Shown: positions 18,400 through 26,967 of the stretch, piece after piece
Numbering within the stretch: the stretch's first letter is position 1
Layout: every line of letters begins with the position of its first letter
Source of the DNA: Aeromonas veronii
GTDB lineage: Bacteria; Pseudomonadota; Gammaproteobacteria; Enterobacterales; Aeromonadaceae
NCBI RefSeq assembly: GCF_040215105.1
Contig: NZ_CP157875.1
Coordinates: forward strand, 3,401,501 to 3,465,500
Reading direction: 5' to 3'
Length of the DNA stretch: 64,000 nucleotides
The notes under the pieces: model-generated
What the model saw: the letters and a program-made list of their open reading frames with translations, nothing else
What the model was told of the DNA's origin: nothing
Databases searched by the model: none
Position numbers and translations under genes: made by a program

Positions 18400-18440
18400 T
18401 TGATAATTATCAACATGGCAGTCAATGGCTCCAACATAAT
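18400..18440 (+). promoter_or_regulatory. Perfect FNR box and class II promoter of yjiHG
   Basis: TTGAT-AATT-ATCAA at 18400-18413 matches all ten consensus positions of the FNR site. CATAAT at 18435-18440 is a good -10 element and puts the transcript start about 41 bp from the box centre, the class II arrangement. The yjiH ATG is at 18479. Confidence 0.75.
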
Positions 18441-18478
18441 CAACCCCGAGCCAAACTCTTTCCATATGGAGCCAAATC

Positions 18479-19198
18479 ATGACTAACAAGAAACGCTCGG
18501 TGACCCTGGGCAGTTACCTGGCACTGGCCTTCGCCATCGTCTTCTTCTCGGGGCTATTGCAGTCCAATCAGTGGTACGGGGTGTTCGATTTCACCACCCT
18601 CAACGGATCGTTCGGCACCATGGTGCACAGCGTCAGCGACAGTGGTGACGGCATCAAGACCGCCATGACCGACATGCGGGGCAAGGGGGGCAACGGCGCC
18701 CGGGACGGCTTCCTGTTCGCCCTGACCCTGATCCCCACCGTGATGTTCGCCCTCGGCATGATCAACGTGCTGGAGCACTACGGCGCCCTAGAGGCTGCCC
18801 GCAAGCTGCTGACCCCGTTGCTGCGCCCCTTGATGGGAGTACCGGGCAATACCGGCCTCGCCCTCATCGCCTCCCTGCAGAGCACGGACGCCGGCGCCGC
18901 CATGACCCGTCAGCTTAAGGATGAAAAGCTCATCACCCAGCGCGAGACCGACGTCTTCACCATGTTCCAGTTCTCCGCCGGCGCCACCATAGTGAACTTC
19001 TTCTCCTCCGGCGCCGTGCTCTTCACCCTGACCCTGGCGGACGGCACCCCGGCGGTGGCCTCCTCCATCGGCCTCGCGGTGATCGTGATGTTCGCCTTCA
19101 AGTTCGTCGGCGCCAATCTGTTCCGCTTCTACCTCAACCTGACCGAGGGTAAGTCCAGCGAGAACGCCCCCACTTCAGCCCAGGAGCAAGCCAAATGA
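18479..19198 (+). CDS. yjiH: YjiH-family membrane protein (nucleoside-recognition/GATE fold)
   Basis: Inner-membrane protein of 239 residues with about five helices. It carries the Gate-type signature NTGLALIASLQSTDAGAA followed by a membrane helix, as in spore-maturation A and nucleoside-recognition proteins. It pairs with YjiG at 19195-19662; both resemble the E. coli YjiH-YjiG pair, which lies near the isoaspartyl dipeptidase gene there. The pair probably forms a two-subunit transporter, but the substrate is unknown. The ribosome site is modest (GGAG, 18468). The FNR box upstream suggests induction without oxygen. Confidence 0.85.
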   Translation: MTNKKRSVTLGSYLALAFAIVFFSGLLQSNQWYGVFDFTTLNGSFGTMVHSVSDSGDGIKTAMTDMRGKGGNGARDGFLFALTLIPTVMFALGMINVLEHYGALEAARKLLTPLLRPLMGVPGNTGLALIASLQSTDAGAAMTRQLKDEKLITQRETDVFTMFQFSAGATIVNFFSSGAVLFTLTLADGTPAVASSIGLAVIVMFAFKFVGANLFRFYLNLTEGKSSENAPTSAQEQAK

Positions 19199-19662
19199 GC
19201 CAGGCCAACGTCAAGAAACCCATCGTCACCGACATCTTCGTGGAAGGGGCCAAGAAGGGCTGGGTCATCGCCACCACCTCCACCGTGCCCAACGTGCTGA
19301 TGGCCTTCGTCATCATCAAGGCGCTGCAGATCACCGGTGCCCTCGGCGCCATGGTCACGATTTTCGCCCCCATCATGGCCGTCTTCGGCCTGCCCGGCGA
19401 GGCGGCCGCCGTGCTGATCGGCGCCTGGATGTCCATGGGCGGTGCCGTCGGCGTGGTCATCACCCTGTTCGACCAGGGCATACTGACCGGCACCCACATC
19501 GCCATCCTAGCCCCCGCCATCTACCTGATGGGCTCCCAGGTGCAGTACGTGGGCCGCATCCTCGGCTGCATCGGTACCGAGGGACGCTACATCCCCATCA
19601 TGATCGCCATCTCGGTGCTCAACGCCTTCGGCGCCATGCTGGTGATGAACCTGATCCTCTGA
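19195..19662 (+). CDS. yjiG: YjiG-family membrane protein, partner of YjiH
   Basis: Inner-membrane protein of 155 residues (153 in E. coli). Segments VPNVLMAFVIIKALQITGAL, FGLPGEAAAVLIGAWMSMGG and APAIYLMGSQVQYVGR follow E. coli YjiG closely. The start overlaps the yjiH stop (ATGA, 19195-19198), which points to a fixed 1:1 complex. It is closed by a bidirectional terminator. Function unproven. Confidence 0.87.
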   Translation: MSQANVKKPIVTDIFVEGAKKGWVIATTSTVPNVLMAFVIIKALQITGALGAMVTIFAPIMAVFGLPGEAAAVLIGAWMSMGGAVGVVITLFDQGILTGTHIAILAPAIYLMGSQVQYVGRILGCIGTEGRYIPIMIAISVLNAFGAMLVMNLIL

Positions 19663-19680
19663 CGCGCCCCCGCCCAACAA

Positions 19681-19711
19681 AAAAGCCAGCCGCGGATAAC
19701 GGCTGGCTTTT
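19681..19711. terminator. Bidirectional terminator between yjiG and the YcaQ-like gene
   Basis: AAAAGCCAGCCG (19681-19692) pairs perfectly with CGGCTGGCTTTT (19700-19711); A and T flanks allow it to work for both converging genes. Confidence 0.88.
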
Positions 19712-19732
19712 GTCATTGAGACGAGGTGAGGT

Positions 19733-20944
19733 CTACGCCTGCCACAGGGCCAGCAGGGGTGCCGGAATGGCGCCAAGGCGCAGGCTCGGGGTCTGGTGCC
19801 AGTCCGCCAGCTTCTGGATAGCGTTGAGGAGATCCTGGGCCAGACTCTGGCTCACCTTGACCCCGTCCTCCAGATAGAGGCTCTTGACCTCGAACACACC
19901 TTCCTTGCGATGGGCCTTGGCGTCCATCCTGCCCACCAGCTTGCCGCGACGCAGCAGGGGCAATACGAAGTAGCCGTACTGGCGCTTGGGGGCCGGGGTG
20001 TAGCACTCGATGCGATAGTCGAACCCGAACAGCTCGCTGGCCCGCTTGCGATCCCACACCAGGGGATCGAAGGGCGACAGCACGGCGCTGTGGGTCGCCT
20101 TGAGGGTCCCTGCCTGCGCCCGCGCCAGCTCGTCTGCCAATGCGGCGTGCACGAAGGCGCCGTGCTGCCAGCCTTCCACCCGCACCGGCGACAGCTCCCC
20201 CTCGTCCGCCAGTCGATGGAGCAGCTCATCGTACTTGCCCCGGCGCAGTCGATAGTAGTCCGCCACCCAGCCGGTCTTGACCAGCCCCAGTGCCCGGCAA
20301 CTGGCGCGCACCATGTCTCGCTGCACGCGCTCCTTGCTCGGCAAGTCCCGGCCGTCGTCCCAGTCCGGGCGCACCCGCTCGGCGAGATCGTAGATGCGCT
20401 GGAAGTTGTGGCGCTCCTTTACCATCAGCTGGCCGGCGGTGAACAGCACCTCCAGGTGGCGCTTCTCGGGTTTCCAGTCCCACCAGCCATTGCCCTTGCC
20501 CGCCTTGCGCTCGAAGTCGCTGGCCCGCACCGGCCCGCTCGCACGCACCCGCTCGAGGATCTGCGTTATCTCGTCTTGGTGGGTCTCGAGCCACTGGGCG
20601 GAGAACTTCCAGCCCATGGCGGCGGGATCCAGCATGCGGTGGCGCAGCAGCCGATAGTCCTCACGAGGTACGAAGCAGGCCTCATGGGCCCAGTATTCGA
20701 AGATCTCCCCTCGCGCCAGCAGGCTGTCCAGCCAGCTCGGCTCGTAGTGACCGAGACGGCTGAACAGCACCAGATAGGGGCTGCGAGCTACCACCTGGAT
20801 GGTGTCTATCTGCAGCAGCGCCATGCGGCGGATGCAGGCCAGTACATCGGCCGAGGTTGCCTTGCGTCTGGGGGGCGTCAACAAGCCTTGAGCGGCGAGT
20901 TGCAGGTGGCGGGCATCTTGCAGCGAGAGATGGGGGATGGACAT
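19733..20944 (-). CDS. ycaQ: YcaQ/AlkX-type winged-helix DNA glycosylase
   Basis: Predicted glycosylase that unhooks DNA crosslinks (HTH_42 family). 403 residues, near the 410 of E. coli YcaQ. The QxD catalytic motif of the family is seen in ALLQIDTIQVVARSPYLVLFSR. EYWAHEACFVPREDYRL and FDPLVWDRKRASELFGFDYRIECYTP are further family segments. I place the start at 20944 (MSIPHLSLQDAR), seven to eight bases after AAGGAGC on the minus strand. It follows the methyltransferase gene by 68 bp and may share its transcript. Confidence 0.85.
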   Translation of the reverse strand: MSIPHLSLQDARHLQLAAQGLLTPPRRKATSADVLACIRRMALLQIDTIQVVARSPYLVLFSRLGHYEPSWLDSLLARGEIFEYWAHEACFVPREDYRLLRHRMLDPAAMGWKFSAQWLETHQDEITQILERVRASGPVRASDFERKAGKGNGWWDWKPEKRHLEVLFTAGQLMVKERHNFQRIYDLAERVRPDWDDGRDLPSKERVQRDMVRASCRALGLVKTGWVADYYRLRRGKYDELLHRLADEGELSPVRVEGWQHGAFVHAALADELARAQAGTLKATHSAVLSPFDPLVWDRKRASELFGFDYRIECYTPAPKRQYGYFVLPLLRRGKLVGRMDAKAHRKEGVFEVKSLYLEDGVKVSQSLAQDLLNAIQKLADWHQTPSLRLGAIPAPLLALWQA

Positions 20945-21012
20945 GGCGAAACCGGCTCCTTGGTAGCAGGTCATCAGCATGCCCAACTCGGCGGCAAATG
21001 GAAACGGCGGCC

Positions 21013-21654
21013 TCAGGGTTTGGTGAAGACCACCACATCCGAATGGGGGAACGCGACCCCGGCCTGCCAACGGCTCCCCAGGGTGTGAAACGACGCCTCG
21101 GCGAAGAAGGTGATGTGGGTGGGATCGTGGCGATAGCGCCAGGTTTTGAAGCGATCGTCCCCCAGCACCCGCTGGGTCTGCAGTACCAGCACGCCGCCGG
21201 ATTTCAGGCAGTGCCAGAGCCCGTCCAGCACGGCCCTGGGGTCGGCCAGGTGCTCGATCACCTCGGTGCTGGTGATGAAATCATACTGGCGGTTGAGCAA
21301 CTCGGGTTCGTCGGCATAGAACTTGTCGTAACCCGCCATCTGGTAACCCGCTTCCCGCCCCATGGCGATGAGAGCAGGCCCTGGGCCACAGCCAAAGTCC
21401 AGGCCGCTGGCAGGGGGCGATACCCGGGACAGCACCTCCCCGAAGGCGCGCATCAGAAACCCGCGATAGCCGGGATCGTCCACCCGGTTGTCGTGACCGT
21501 CATAGACCGCCTTCTCCGCCCCGGCATCCAGATGATCCGCCGCCTCCAGCCAGACCAGTTCGCAGCCCTGGCAGCGATGGTAACGCTTGCCCGCCACGGG
21601 CAAGGGGTAGCTGTGGGGATGCTCGCAGAGCGGGCAGGAGGGGGAGGCAGACAT
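21013..21654 (-). CDS. Class I SAM-dependent methyltransferase with N-terminal zinc ribbon
   Basis: 213 residues. The N-terminus has two CxxC pairs (CPLCEH and CQGCE) about 20 residues apart, a likely zinc ribbon. The SAM-binding core follows: GLDFGCGPGPALIAMGREAGYQ (motif I), YDFITSTEVIEHLADP (motif IV) and LKSGGVLVLQTQRV. Substrate unknown. First gene of a probable two-gene unit with the YcaQ-like gene; the link between the two is only positional. Confidence 0.82.
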   Translation of the reverse strand: MSASPSCPLCEHPHSYPLPVAGKRYHRCQGCELVWLEAADHLDAGAEKAVYDGHDNRVDDPGYRGFLMRAFGEVLSRVSPPASGLDFGCGPGPALIAMGREAGYQMAGYDKFYADEPELLNRQYDFITSTEVIEHLADPRAVLDGLWHCLKSGGVLVLQTQRVLGDDRFKTWRYRHDPTHITFFAEASFHTLGSRWQAGVAFPHSDVVVFTKP

Positions 21655-21768
21655 CGTGGGTTCTCGCTGTGGGTGAGCTCGGTGTTGATGGCCCGCAGGT
21701 TGCCTGCCCCGGGCGGCGCTGACAAGGTTTTTTACCCAGAGTCTTCCCCGGAAGAACCAAGCTCCTCT

Positions 21769-21796
21769 CTTATCAAGCCCTTAATCCTCTCTTAAG
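21769..21796 (+). promoter_or_regulatory. PmrA/QseB-like operator, three half-sites at 11-bp spacing
   Basis: CTTATC (21769), CTTAAT (21780) and CTTAAG (21791) stand exactly 11 bases apart. The last two form a perfect YTTAAK-N5-YTTAAK box, the known PmrA (BasR)/QseB site. It precedes an operon that encodes its own response regulator and kinase, so autoregulation is likely. CATCAT at 21817-21822 could be the -10. The box is about 102 bp before the first start codon. Confidence 0.6.
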
Positions 21797-21898
21797 TCTC
21801 GCCCGTTAACCTTGGGCATCATGGGCAAGGCAGCGATCCCCCGATGATCGCCCCTGCCTACTCGCCCCTTCGGCTGGCTTATCGATGGACACCTCACC

Positions 21899-22717
21899 AT
21901 GAACCTGCAAGGAAAAACCGTGCTGCTCACCGGCGCCAGTGGCGGCATAGGGGAGGCGCTGGCCCAGGAGCTGGCAGCGCAAGGAGCAAACCTGTTGCTG
22001 CAAGGGCGCAAGGGTAGCGCGCTGGAGCGCCTGCGCCGGGAGCTCCCCCATCCTGAGCGCCATCAGATAGCAATCGCCAACCTCGCCCTGCCCGGCGAAC
22101 GGTCCCAGCTGTTGCAACATCCGGCGCTGGACGAGGGGCTGGACGTGCTCATCAACAATGCCGCCACCCTCCAGTTTGCCTGGCTGGAAGATCAGAGCAT
22201 GGAGCAGGTGGAGCGCCAGTTGCGTCTCAACGTGGAGGCCCCCATCCAGCTAACCCGCGCCCTGCTGCCCCGGCTGCGCAAGCCCGCCATCATCATGAAC
22301 ATCGGGGCCAATCTCGGTGGCGTCGGTTATCCGGGGTACAGCGTCTACTGCGCCAGCAAGTTTGCCCTGCGCGGATTCAGCGAAGCCCTGGGCCGTGAGC
22401 TGGCGGGGGCCGGCATCCGAGTGCTCCATTTCGCCCCGCGCACCACCCGTACCCGGCTGGACTCCGAGGCCGCCTACGCCATGCACCTGGCCATCGACAC
22501 CCCCATCGACAGCCCCTATGACGTGGCCGAGCAGGCCATCATCGCCCTGTGCAGCGAGACTCGTCGCCGCTGGCTGGGCTGGCCAGAGGGACTGATGGTT
22601 CGCCTCAATGCCCTCTGCCCCTGGCTCATCGACTGGCAGATGGCCCGCAAGGCACCACTCATCGAGCGTTATGCCCGCCATGGGCCCGCTGGCGATACGG
22701 AGCACAACGCCAGGTAA
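21899..22717 (+). CDS. Short-chain dehydrogenase/reductase
   Basis: Classical SDR of 272 residues. The NADP/NAD-binding motif TGASGGIG is at residues 11-18, NNAATL follows (NNAG position), and the YCASK active site has Tyr and Lys with serines upstream (NIGANLGGVGYPGYSVY). Substrate unknown. It is the first gene of an operon with a response regulator and histidine kinase (82 bp spacing), an unusual companion that may modify the signal or act on the envelope under the same cue. Ribosome site is weak. Confidence 0.85.
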   Translation: MNLQGKTVLLTGASGGIGEALAQELAAQGANLLLQGRKGSALERLRRELPHPERHQIAIANLALPGERSQLLQHPALDEGLDVLINNAATLQFAWLEDQSMEQVERQLRLNVEAPIQLTRALLPRLRKPAIIMNIGANLGGVGYPGYSVYCASKFALRGFSEALGRELAGAGIRVLHFAPRTTRTRLDSEAAYAMHLAIDTPIDSPYDVAEQAIIALCSETRRRWLGWPEGLMVRLNALCPWLIDWQMARKAPLIERYARHGPAGDTEHNAR

Positions 22718-22798
22718 GGGTCGCCACCTGTCACCCCTTATGATGTAAACTGAGGCCGCCCACCGCTGTGGCGGCCCGACCTATGGAGAAAAACGACG

Positions 22799-23485
22799 AT
22801 GCGGATCCTGCTGGTGGAGGATGATGTAATGCTGGGGGATGGCATGCAGGATGCCCTGCGCCACAGCGGCTATACGGTGGACTGGCTGCAACTGGGGTTG
22901 CCGACCCTGGCGGCCCTCAAGAGCGATGAGTTTGCCGCCATGATCCTGGATCTCAACCTGCCGGACATCGACGGCCTCAGCCTGCTGCGCAAACTGCGCC
23001 GGGAAGGCCATCAGTTGCCGGTGTTGATCCTCACCGCCCGCGATGCCCTGGACGACAGGGTGATCGGGCTGGACGCCGGTTCCGATGACTACATGGTCAA
23101 ACCCTTCGCCCTGCAGGAGCTCAATGCCCGCCTGCGGGCCCTGGTGCGCCGCAGCAAGGGACAGGCCCAGGCCATGATCAGCTACGGCGAGATCCTGATC
23201 CAGCCGGACGCCCAGCAGGCCAGCTACCGGGGCGAGATCGTCAGGCTCACCCCCCATGAATACAAGATCCTGCTGGAACTGGTAAGCCATTCTGGCCGGG
23301 TGCTGAGCAAGGAGCAGTTGCAGCAGAGCCTCTATGGCTGGGACGAGGGGGCCGAGAGCAATGCGGTGGAGGTGCACATCCATCACCTGCGCAAGAAATT
23401 CTACCCCGAGCTTATCCGCAACATTCGTGGCGTCGGCTACATAGTGCCGCCCCTGGATAATCCAGTAACGGGCGCCCAGTCATGA
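22799..23485 (+). CDS. OmpR-family response regulator, PmrA/QseB type
   Basis: 228 residues. The receiver domain has acidic residues E7-D8-D9, phosphoacceptor Asp51 (MILDLNLPDIDG), Thr in ILTARDALDDR and Lys in DYMVKPF. The C-terminal winged helix has the recognition region SNAVEVHIHHLRKKFYPE and the wing IRNIRGVGYIV. This subgroup includes QseB and PmrA, which bind YTTAAK direct repeats like those at 21780-21796. Overlaps the kinase gene by four bases (ATGA). Confidence 0.88.
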   Translation: MRILLVEDDVMLGDGMQDALRHSGYTVDWLQLGLPTLAALKSDEFAAMILDLNLPDIDGLSLLRKLRREGHQLPVLILTARDALDDRVIGLDAGSDDYMVKPFALQELNARLRALVRRSKGQAQAMISYGEILIQPDAQQASYRGEIVRLTPHEYKILLELVSHSGRVLSKEQLQQSLYGWDEGAESNAVEVHIHHLRKKFYPELIRNIRGVGYIVPPLDNPVTGAQS

Positions 23486-24942
23486 CCCGGGTCCGCTCCA
23501 TCCGCCGCTTCCTGCTCTCGGGCATTCTGGCCCTGGTCAGCGTCAGTCTCGCCGTCAGCGGTTTCATCGGTTATCTGGAGGCCAACCACGAGATGGAAGA
23601 GCTGTTTGATGCCCGTCTCGCCCAGTCTGCCCGCATCACCAACCAGCTGCTCAAGGGCTACATGGCCCAGCACAGCCGCTTGCCCGAGGGCGGCGCCATC
23701 TATCAGGAGTGGGAACAGAACGCCCCCGAGCCCTACCAGAAGGACACCAGCCTCAATCTGCTGGCGCGGGATCGGGAGTTCACCCCCTATGGCCATGAGT
23801 TTGAGCGCAATCTCTATTTCCAGTTGCTCAACGAGCAGGGGGAGATCCTGGTGCGCTCCCCCAGCGCGCCGACCCAACCATTGACCACCCTGGAGCGCGG
23901 TTTCAACAGCGAGACCAAGGATCATCACGAATGGCGTACCTTCACCCTCTACAACGAGGAGGAAGGCACTTGGCTCATCGCCGCCGAGCGGGATGACGAG
24001 CGTGGCGAACTGGCCAGTACCATGGCCACCCTGACCATGCTGCCCCTGTTCATCACCCTGCCCTTCCTGCTCGGCCTGCTCTGGTGGCTCATCTCCACCG
24101 GTCTCTCTCCGCTGCGCCAGGTGGCCCAGGCCATCAGCGAGCGTCACCCCGCCAACCTGAGCCCCCTCAACTTGACCATCAAGGCCAGGGAGCTGACGCC
24201 CATCGTCAACGAGATAAACCGCCTGATGCACACCCTGGCGGACACCATAGCGCGGGAGAAGCAGTTCACCAACGAGGCGGCCCATGAGCTGCGCACGCCG
24301 CTCGCGGTACTGCGCATTCACAGTGAGAACCTGATGGCCGCCGAGGATCAGCAGGAACGCGACCAGGCCCTGCACAAGATGCTGCTGGCGTTGGATCGCA
24401 GCGATCGGCTGATCCGCCAGTTGCTGACCCAGGCCCGCATCGACAATCAGCAGTCCCTGGCCCTCACCCCCCTCGATCTCAGCACCCTGCTGCAGGGGGC
24501 CCTCGCCGCCCTCGCCCCCCTGGCGCTCAAGAAGGGGCAGCAGCTATCCCTTGAGGGGGAAGAGCACCTGCAGGTCATGGGCCAGAGCGTGTTGATGGAC
24601 CTGATGTTCAGCAACCTCATCGACAACGCCCTGCGCTATACGCCGGCCGATGGCGAGATAGCGGTCGTGGTCACAGCTGAGGGGAACCGGGTCAGAGTCG
24701 ACGTCAGGGACAGCGGCCCCGGCATCCCGGCCGCCGCCCTCTCCCGCCTGTGCGAACGCTTCTTCCGGGTCAATCCCCAGCAAGGGGACGGGGTGGGCCT
24801 CGGCATGGCCATCGTCTCGCGCATCGCCGAGCTCCATGGCGCGGATCTGGACGTGCACAACCGCCCCCACGGCGGTCTGGAGGTCAGTATCTGGCTTCCC
24901 ATCCCCCACGCTGCCACCGCCCCAGCCCGTCAGCCCCAATAG
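23482..24942 (+). CDS. Sensor histidine kinase, QseC/PmrB-like
   Basis: 486 residues: an N-terminal helix (about 10-30), a periplasmic sensor of about 150 residues, a second helix near MLPLFITLPFLLGLLWWL, and a HAMP-like linker. The dimerisation domain has phosphoacceptor His268 in NEAAHELRTPLAVLR. The ATPase domain has the N box (FSNLIDNALRYT), G1 (RDSGPGIP) and G2 (GVGLGMAI). It should phosphorylate the regulator encoded just upstream. The signal is unknown; QseC relatives sense catecholamines or iron, but those residues cannot be checked by eye. Confidence 0.88.
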   Translation: MTRVRSIRRFLLSGILALVSVSLAVSGFIGYLEANHEMEELFDARLAQSARITNQLLKGYMAQHSRLPEGGAIYQEWEQNAPEPYQKDTSLNLLARDREFTPYGHEFERNLYFQLLNEQGEILVRSPSAPTQPLTTLERGFNSETKDHHEWRTFTLYNEEEGTWLIAAERDDERGELASTMATLTMLPLFITLPFLLGLLWWLISTGLSPLRQVAQAISERHPANLSPLNLTIKARELTPIVNEINRLMHTLADTIAREKQFTNEAAHELRTPLAVLRIHSENLMAAEDQQERDQALHKMLLALDRSDRLIRQLLTQARIDNQQSLALTPLDLSTLLQGALAALAPLALKKGQQLSLEGEEHLQVMGQSVLMDLMFSNLIDNALRYTPADGEIAVVVTAEGNRVRVDVRDSGPGIPAAALSRLCERFFRVNPQQGDGVGLGMAIVSRIAELHGADLDVHNRPHGGLEVSIWLPIPHAATAPARQPQ

Positions 24943-24967
24943 AAAACGGCCCCGCGGGGCCGTTTTC
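24942..24967. terminator. Bidirectional Rho-independent terminator
   Basis: GAAAACGGCCCC (24942-24953) pairs with GGGGCCGTTTTC (24956-24967) around a two-base GC step; it serves the kinase operon and the converging gene at 24988. Confidence 0.88.
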
Positions 24968-24987
24968 ATTCACAAAAAGCGAAGGGA

Positions 24988-25503
24988 TCAGTCGCAGCTC
25001 GGCTGCACGGTGAAGGTGCGGCTGGAGTCCACCGGTCCCAACTCGGCCAGCAGGCGCCGCCCCAGCAATACCGGATAGTTCATGTCGCTGCGATCCCGCA
25101 GGGTGAACCACTCCTTGTAGACCTTGTAACCGAGACAGATGGATATGGTCACCGTGGGCCGCTCCTCCATACCCCCTGCGCCGCGCACGGTGACGGTGCG
25201 CTCAACCGGTCGCTCCAGCGTCTGGCGCACCTCCTTGTCGGTATTGGCATCGGTCAGCACCAGAGAGAAGCGTACCCAGGGCTTGCCATCGCGTTTGAAG
25301 TGTTGCAGCGAGCGCGCATCCATCGAGGAGGTGAGAGCGCCGGTGTCGAGCTTCATTTTCACCGCCACCCCCTTGTTCGCACGGGTATCCGGCATGATCA
25401 ACCCCTTCTCGACCCAGCCGTAGACGGTGGGGGCGGCCTGGGCTGCCACAGGCAGGCAAAGCAGGGTCAATAACAGCCAACTGGCCTTGTGTGATCCGGG
25501 CAT
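24988..25503 (-). CDS. Secreted retropepsin-like protein (ATP-dependent zinc protease family, PF05618-like)
   Basis: 171 residues with a signal peptide (WLLLTLLCLPVAAQA). The core matches the family named after RimK-associated proteins: YGWVEKGLI near the start, KMKLDTGALTSSMDA with the DTGA aspartic-protease-like motif, and YPVLLGRRLLAELG near the end. The fold is retropepsin-like, so the inherited zinc-protease name may mislead. The exported form is a subgroup of unknown role, and no partner gene lies nearby. Confidence 0.75.
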   Translation of the reverse strand: MPGSHKASWLLLTLLCLPVAAQAAPTVYGWVEKGLIMPDTRANKGVAVKMKLDTGALTSSMDARSLQHFKRDGKPWVRFSLVLTDANTDKEVRQTLERPVERTVTVRGAGGMEERPTVTISICLGYKVYKEWFTLRDRSDMNYPVLLGRRLLAELGPVDSSRTFTVQPSCD

Positions 25504-25775
25504 GATCTTTTCCTCATCGGGCTCGGCCTCTGGTGGCTCGCCCTGTCAGAGTGAGCAGACGCAAGGGGAGTGTCAACTGGCAAGATCCCCGCAGCAGTCA
25601 GGGGTGAGCAATGGGCGAGGGTTTGGCCAAGTCCCGCGACAGCGGCTGACTCCGGGGAGAAAAAATGGGCAACGAGGAGATGAGATGAGTCCCTGACGTG
25701 GCGCTGGATGACACCCGTCGCTGAGCTCAGGTTGTGACGCCAAAGGCTACCACAAGGATTTGCAAATTATCAGTC
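25504..25775. other. Intergenic stretch upstream of guaC, no gene seen
   Basis: Between the divergent retropepsin-like gene and the guaC promoter. It should hold the minus-strand promoter near 25510-25560. I find no good inverted repeat, known operator or plausible short coding frame. The guaC promoter and leader (25776-25904) are listed separately. Confidence 0.5.
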
Positions 25776-25803
25776 TTGTTCTGACGGGATTTTTGCCTAG
25801 ACT
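25776..25803 (+). promoter_or_regulatory. Candidate guaC promoter
   Basis: TTGTTC (25776-25781), 16-base spacer, TAGACT (25798-25803). Each hexamer is only a fair match, but the pair sits right before the leader hairpin and no better pair is seen up to the start codon. Confidence 0.4.
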
Positions 25804-25808
25804 GTTGT

Positions 25809-25841
25809 AAACCGGAGGCCTTGAAAACCTGCGGTTTTTTT
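25809..25841 (+). terminator. Terminator-like hairpin in the guaC leader (possible attenuator)
   Basis: AAACCG-G-AGG (25809-25818) can pair with CCT-G-CGGTTT (25828-25837) with one G-G mismatch, then T residues continue to 25841. It lies at the very 5' end of the predicted guaC transcript, 64 bp before the start codon, with no plus-strand gene upstream that would need it. Confidence 0.45.
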
Positions 25842-25904
25842 GTGCCTGCCGATAATTTGCCACTGCAAAGTGACGCACCAACAAGGCTCAAAAAGGAATT
25901 CTCA

Positions 25905-26948
25905 ATGCGTATCGAAGAAGACTTGAAGCTCGGTTTCAAGGATGTACTGTTCCGCCCCAAGCGCTCTACTCTCAAGAGCCGTTCCCAAGTCAGCCTGACC
26001 CGTCAATTCACCTTCAAGCACACCCAGACCCAGTGGCAGGGGGTACCCGTCATCGCCGCCAACATGGATACCGTGGGCAGTTTCGCCATGGCAAAAACTC
26101 TGGCCAGCTTCGAGATGATGACGGCGGTGCACAAGCACTACAGCCTCGCGCAGTGGCAAGCCTTCGTGAACGACACCGACCCGGCCCTGCTCGGCCACGT
26201 GATGGTCTCCACCGGCACCTCGGAGGAGGACTTCACCAAGACCCGCCAGATCCTGGCCATGTCCGACGCCTTGCGCTTCATCTGCGTGGATGTCGCCAAT
26301 GGCTACTCCCAGCACTTCGTCGAGTTCCTGCGCAAAATTCGCGAAGCCTGCCCGAACCACGTCATCCTGGCAGGCAACGTGGTCACCGGCGAGATGGTGG
26401 AGGAGCTGATCCTCTCCGGTGCCGACATCGTCAAGGTGGGCATAGGCCCGGGCTCGGTCTGCACCACCCGCGTCAAGACCGGGGTCGGCTACCCCCAGCT
26501 TTCCGCCATCATCGAGTGCGCCGATGCGGCCCACGGCCTTGGCGGCCAGATCGTCGGTGACGGCGGCTGCACCTGCCCGGGGGATGTGGCCAAGGCCTTT
26601 GGCGGCGGTGCTGACTTCGTGATGCTGGGCGGCATGCTGGCGGCCCACGAGGAGTGCGGCGGCGAACTGGTGGAGGTCGATGGATCCCCCTTCATGAAGT
26701 TCTACGGCATGAGCTCGTCCAGCGCCATGGACAAGCACGCAGGTGGCGTCGCCGACTATCGCTCCTCCGAGGGCAAGACGGTACTGCTGCCCTACCGCGG
26801 CCCGGTGGAAAATACCGTGCGCGATATCCTCGGCGGTGTGCGCTCCACCTGTACCTATGTCGGTGCCAGCCAGCTGAAAGAGCTGACCAAGCGAACTACC
26901 TTCATCCGGGTGCGTGAGCAGGAAAACAACGTCTACGGCAAGGAATAA
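25905..26948 (+). CDS. guaC: GMP reductase
   Basis: Converts GMP to IMP and ammonia with NADPH, the purine-salvage step between guanine and adenine nucleotides. 347 residues, the E. coli length. Landmarks are [17 protein letters not shown] at the N-terminus, [17 protein letters not shown], the catalytic loop [13 protein letters not shown] with its Cys, [14 protein letters not shown] and [11 protein letters not shown] chose the ATG at 25905, preceded by AAAGGAA; a frame open 28 codons further upstream crosses the leader hairpin. Just beyond the stop lies a second, partial copy of its 3' end (26968-27033). Confidence 0.96.
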   Translation: MRIEEDLKLGFKDVLFRPKRSTLKSRSQVSLTRQFTFKHTQTQWQGVPVIAANMDTVGSFAMAKTLASFEMMTAVHKHYSLAQWQAFVNDTDPALLGHVMVSTGTSEEDFTKTRQILAMSDALRFICVDVANGYSQHFVEFLRKIREACPNHVILAGNVVTGEMVEELILSGADIVKVGIGPGSVCTTRVKTGVGYPQLSAIIECADAAHGLGGQIVGDGGCTCPGDVAKAFGGGADFVMLGGMLAAHEECGGELVEVDGSPFMKFYGMSSSSAMDKHAGGVADYRSSEGKTVLLPYRGPVENTVRDILGGVRSTCTYVGASQLKELTKRTTFIRVREQENNVYGKE

Positions 26949-26967
26949 ATCCGCGATCCTGTGCCTA

